Notes under the pieces: generated by a model
What the model saw: only the letters and a program-made list of their open reading frames with translations
The model's database searches: none
What the model was told of the DNA's origin: nothing
In this document: piece by piece, positions 63,794 to 64,000 of the stretch
How the letters are laid out: the number at the start of each line of letters is the position of its first letter
Position numbering within the stretch: position 1 is the first letter of the stretch
Made by a program: the position numbers and the translations under genes
Assembly: GCF_003116135.1 (NCBI RefSeq)
Contig: NZ_PDOA01000017.1
Location: forward strand, 25,919 to 89,918
DNA length: 64,000 nucleotides
DNA from: Teichococcus aestuarii
GTDB lineage: Bacteria; Pseudomonadota; Alphaproteobacteria; Acetobacterales; Acetobacteraceae
Reading direction: 5' to 3'

Positions 63794-64000
63794 CCCCACC
63801 CCGCCAGGAACTCTGGCGAGGTTGAGCGAGAGGTTCATGCGGCGGATTGCTGCATTGCACCGCAAAGCTCAAGCGTTGATTGAAAATCGCATCGGGTTTT
63901 CTGGAAGTATTAAGAAGCTTGGTTTGGTTTGACCTTTTTTAGGTTGGGCTGAGTGGGTTTCATGCTTTTGGGGATGTTCTGTCTGAGCTGCCTTTTGGGG

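Larger units (their letters stand above)
63626..64000. other. Gene-free AT-richer region at the window end
   Basis: After clpB the base composition falls well below the window average. It holds the clpB hairpin, a minus-35/minus-10 pair and an apparent leader; no credible protein-coding frame is seen. I suspect the leader of an rRNA operon that starts beyond 64000, but no 16S sequence is visible. Confidence 0.5.

Overview
The window is a gene-dense stretch of bacterial chromosome with very high GC. The products, short spacings and gene order point to an alphaproteobacterium of the Rhodospirillales/Acetobacteraceae type, probably a Roseomonas-like organism. This placement comes from protein style (GapR/DUF2312, DUF1244, DUF4167, MbfA, SigF/NrsF) and from the block ubiG | lysC ... 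prfA-prmC-DUF4167 ... clpB. No 16S rRNA sequence is present to confirm it. I saw no insertion sequences, prophage genes or CRISPR arrays. Almost all very long extra open frames are antisense shadows of real genes, as expected at this GC.

Layout. 1-3643: the end of a PhoD-type phosphatase, class II DAHP synthase and nicotinate phosphoribosyltransferase. 3679-7477: a bufferin-type metal-stress locus. On the minus strand are a DUF2282 precursor (bufA), a DUF692/MNIO modification enzyme (bufB), a DUF2063 partner (bufC) and a DoxX membrane protein. Divergent from them is an ECF sigma factor with its DUF1109/NrsF anti-sigma factor. The shared intergenic region holds two promoter-like sites of the same architecture (GTAANG, 16 nt, CGWA), one facing each way. 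7497-14194: a TyrA-type dehydrogenase, a 29-nt tandem repeat at a gene end, a catabolic operon (M20 dipeptidase, MBL hydrolase, SDR, orphan peptide-binding protein) and a divergent D-2-hydroxyacid dehydrogenase. 14244-22809: gpt, csaA, a gamma-glutamyltransferase-like protein, an amidase, then a sugar-acid style cluster (RraA, IlvD/Edd dehydratase, 2-hydroxyacid dehydrogenase) facing a GntR/FCD regulator. 22819-31772: a VOC protein, the membrane ferritin/VIT iron exporter MbfA, an SbmA/YddA-type ABC exporter, a DHA2 MFS pump, a VWA-like DUF1194 protein, a proline-rich peptide, an OmpA-like porin and a DUF924 protein. 31769-40440: a fused FAD/Fe-S dehydrogenase, a class V aminotransferase, LLM oxidoreductase, DUF1244, GapR, an MFS transporter and a 45-residue small protein with a structured leader. 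40477-50440: acyl-CoA ligase, PepF, an ABC1 kinase, RadC, methionine aminopeptidase, methyltransferase, ComF, glutaredoxin, DUF1178 and a 5'-truncated ohr. 50441-63625: ubiG, lysC, a nitronate monooxygenase-like enzyme, RodZ-like protein, ispG, hisS, prfA, prmC, DUF4167, MOSC and clpB. 63626-64000: non-coding, AT-richer, with a strong sigma-70 promoter that may serve an rRNA operon beyond the window.

How genes work together. The sigF/nrsF pair and the buf operon look like one regulated unit for copper or other soft-metal stress: SigF transcribes its own operon and the precursor/enzyme operon, and NrsF holds SigF at the membrane. The dipeptidase/MBL/SDR/binding-protein operon and the IlvD/RraA/dehydrogenase cluster look like separate scavenging pathways with unknown substrates. 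The right third is mostly housekeeping translation, isoprenoid, amino-acid and proteostasis genes.
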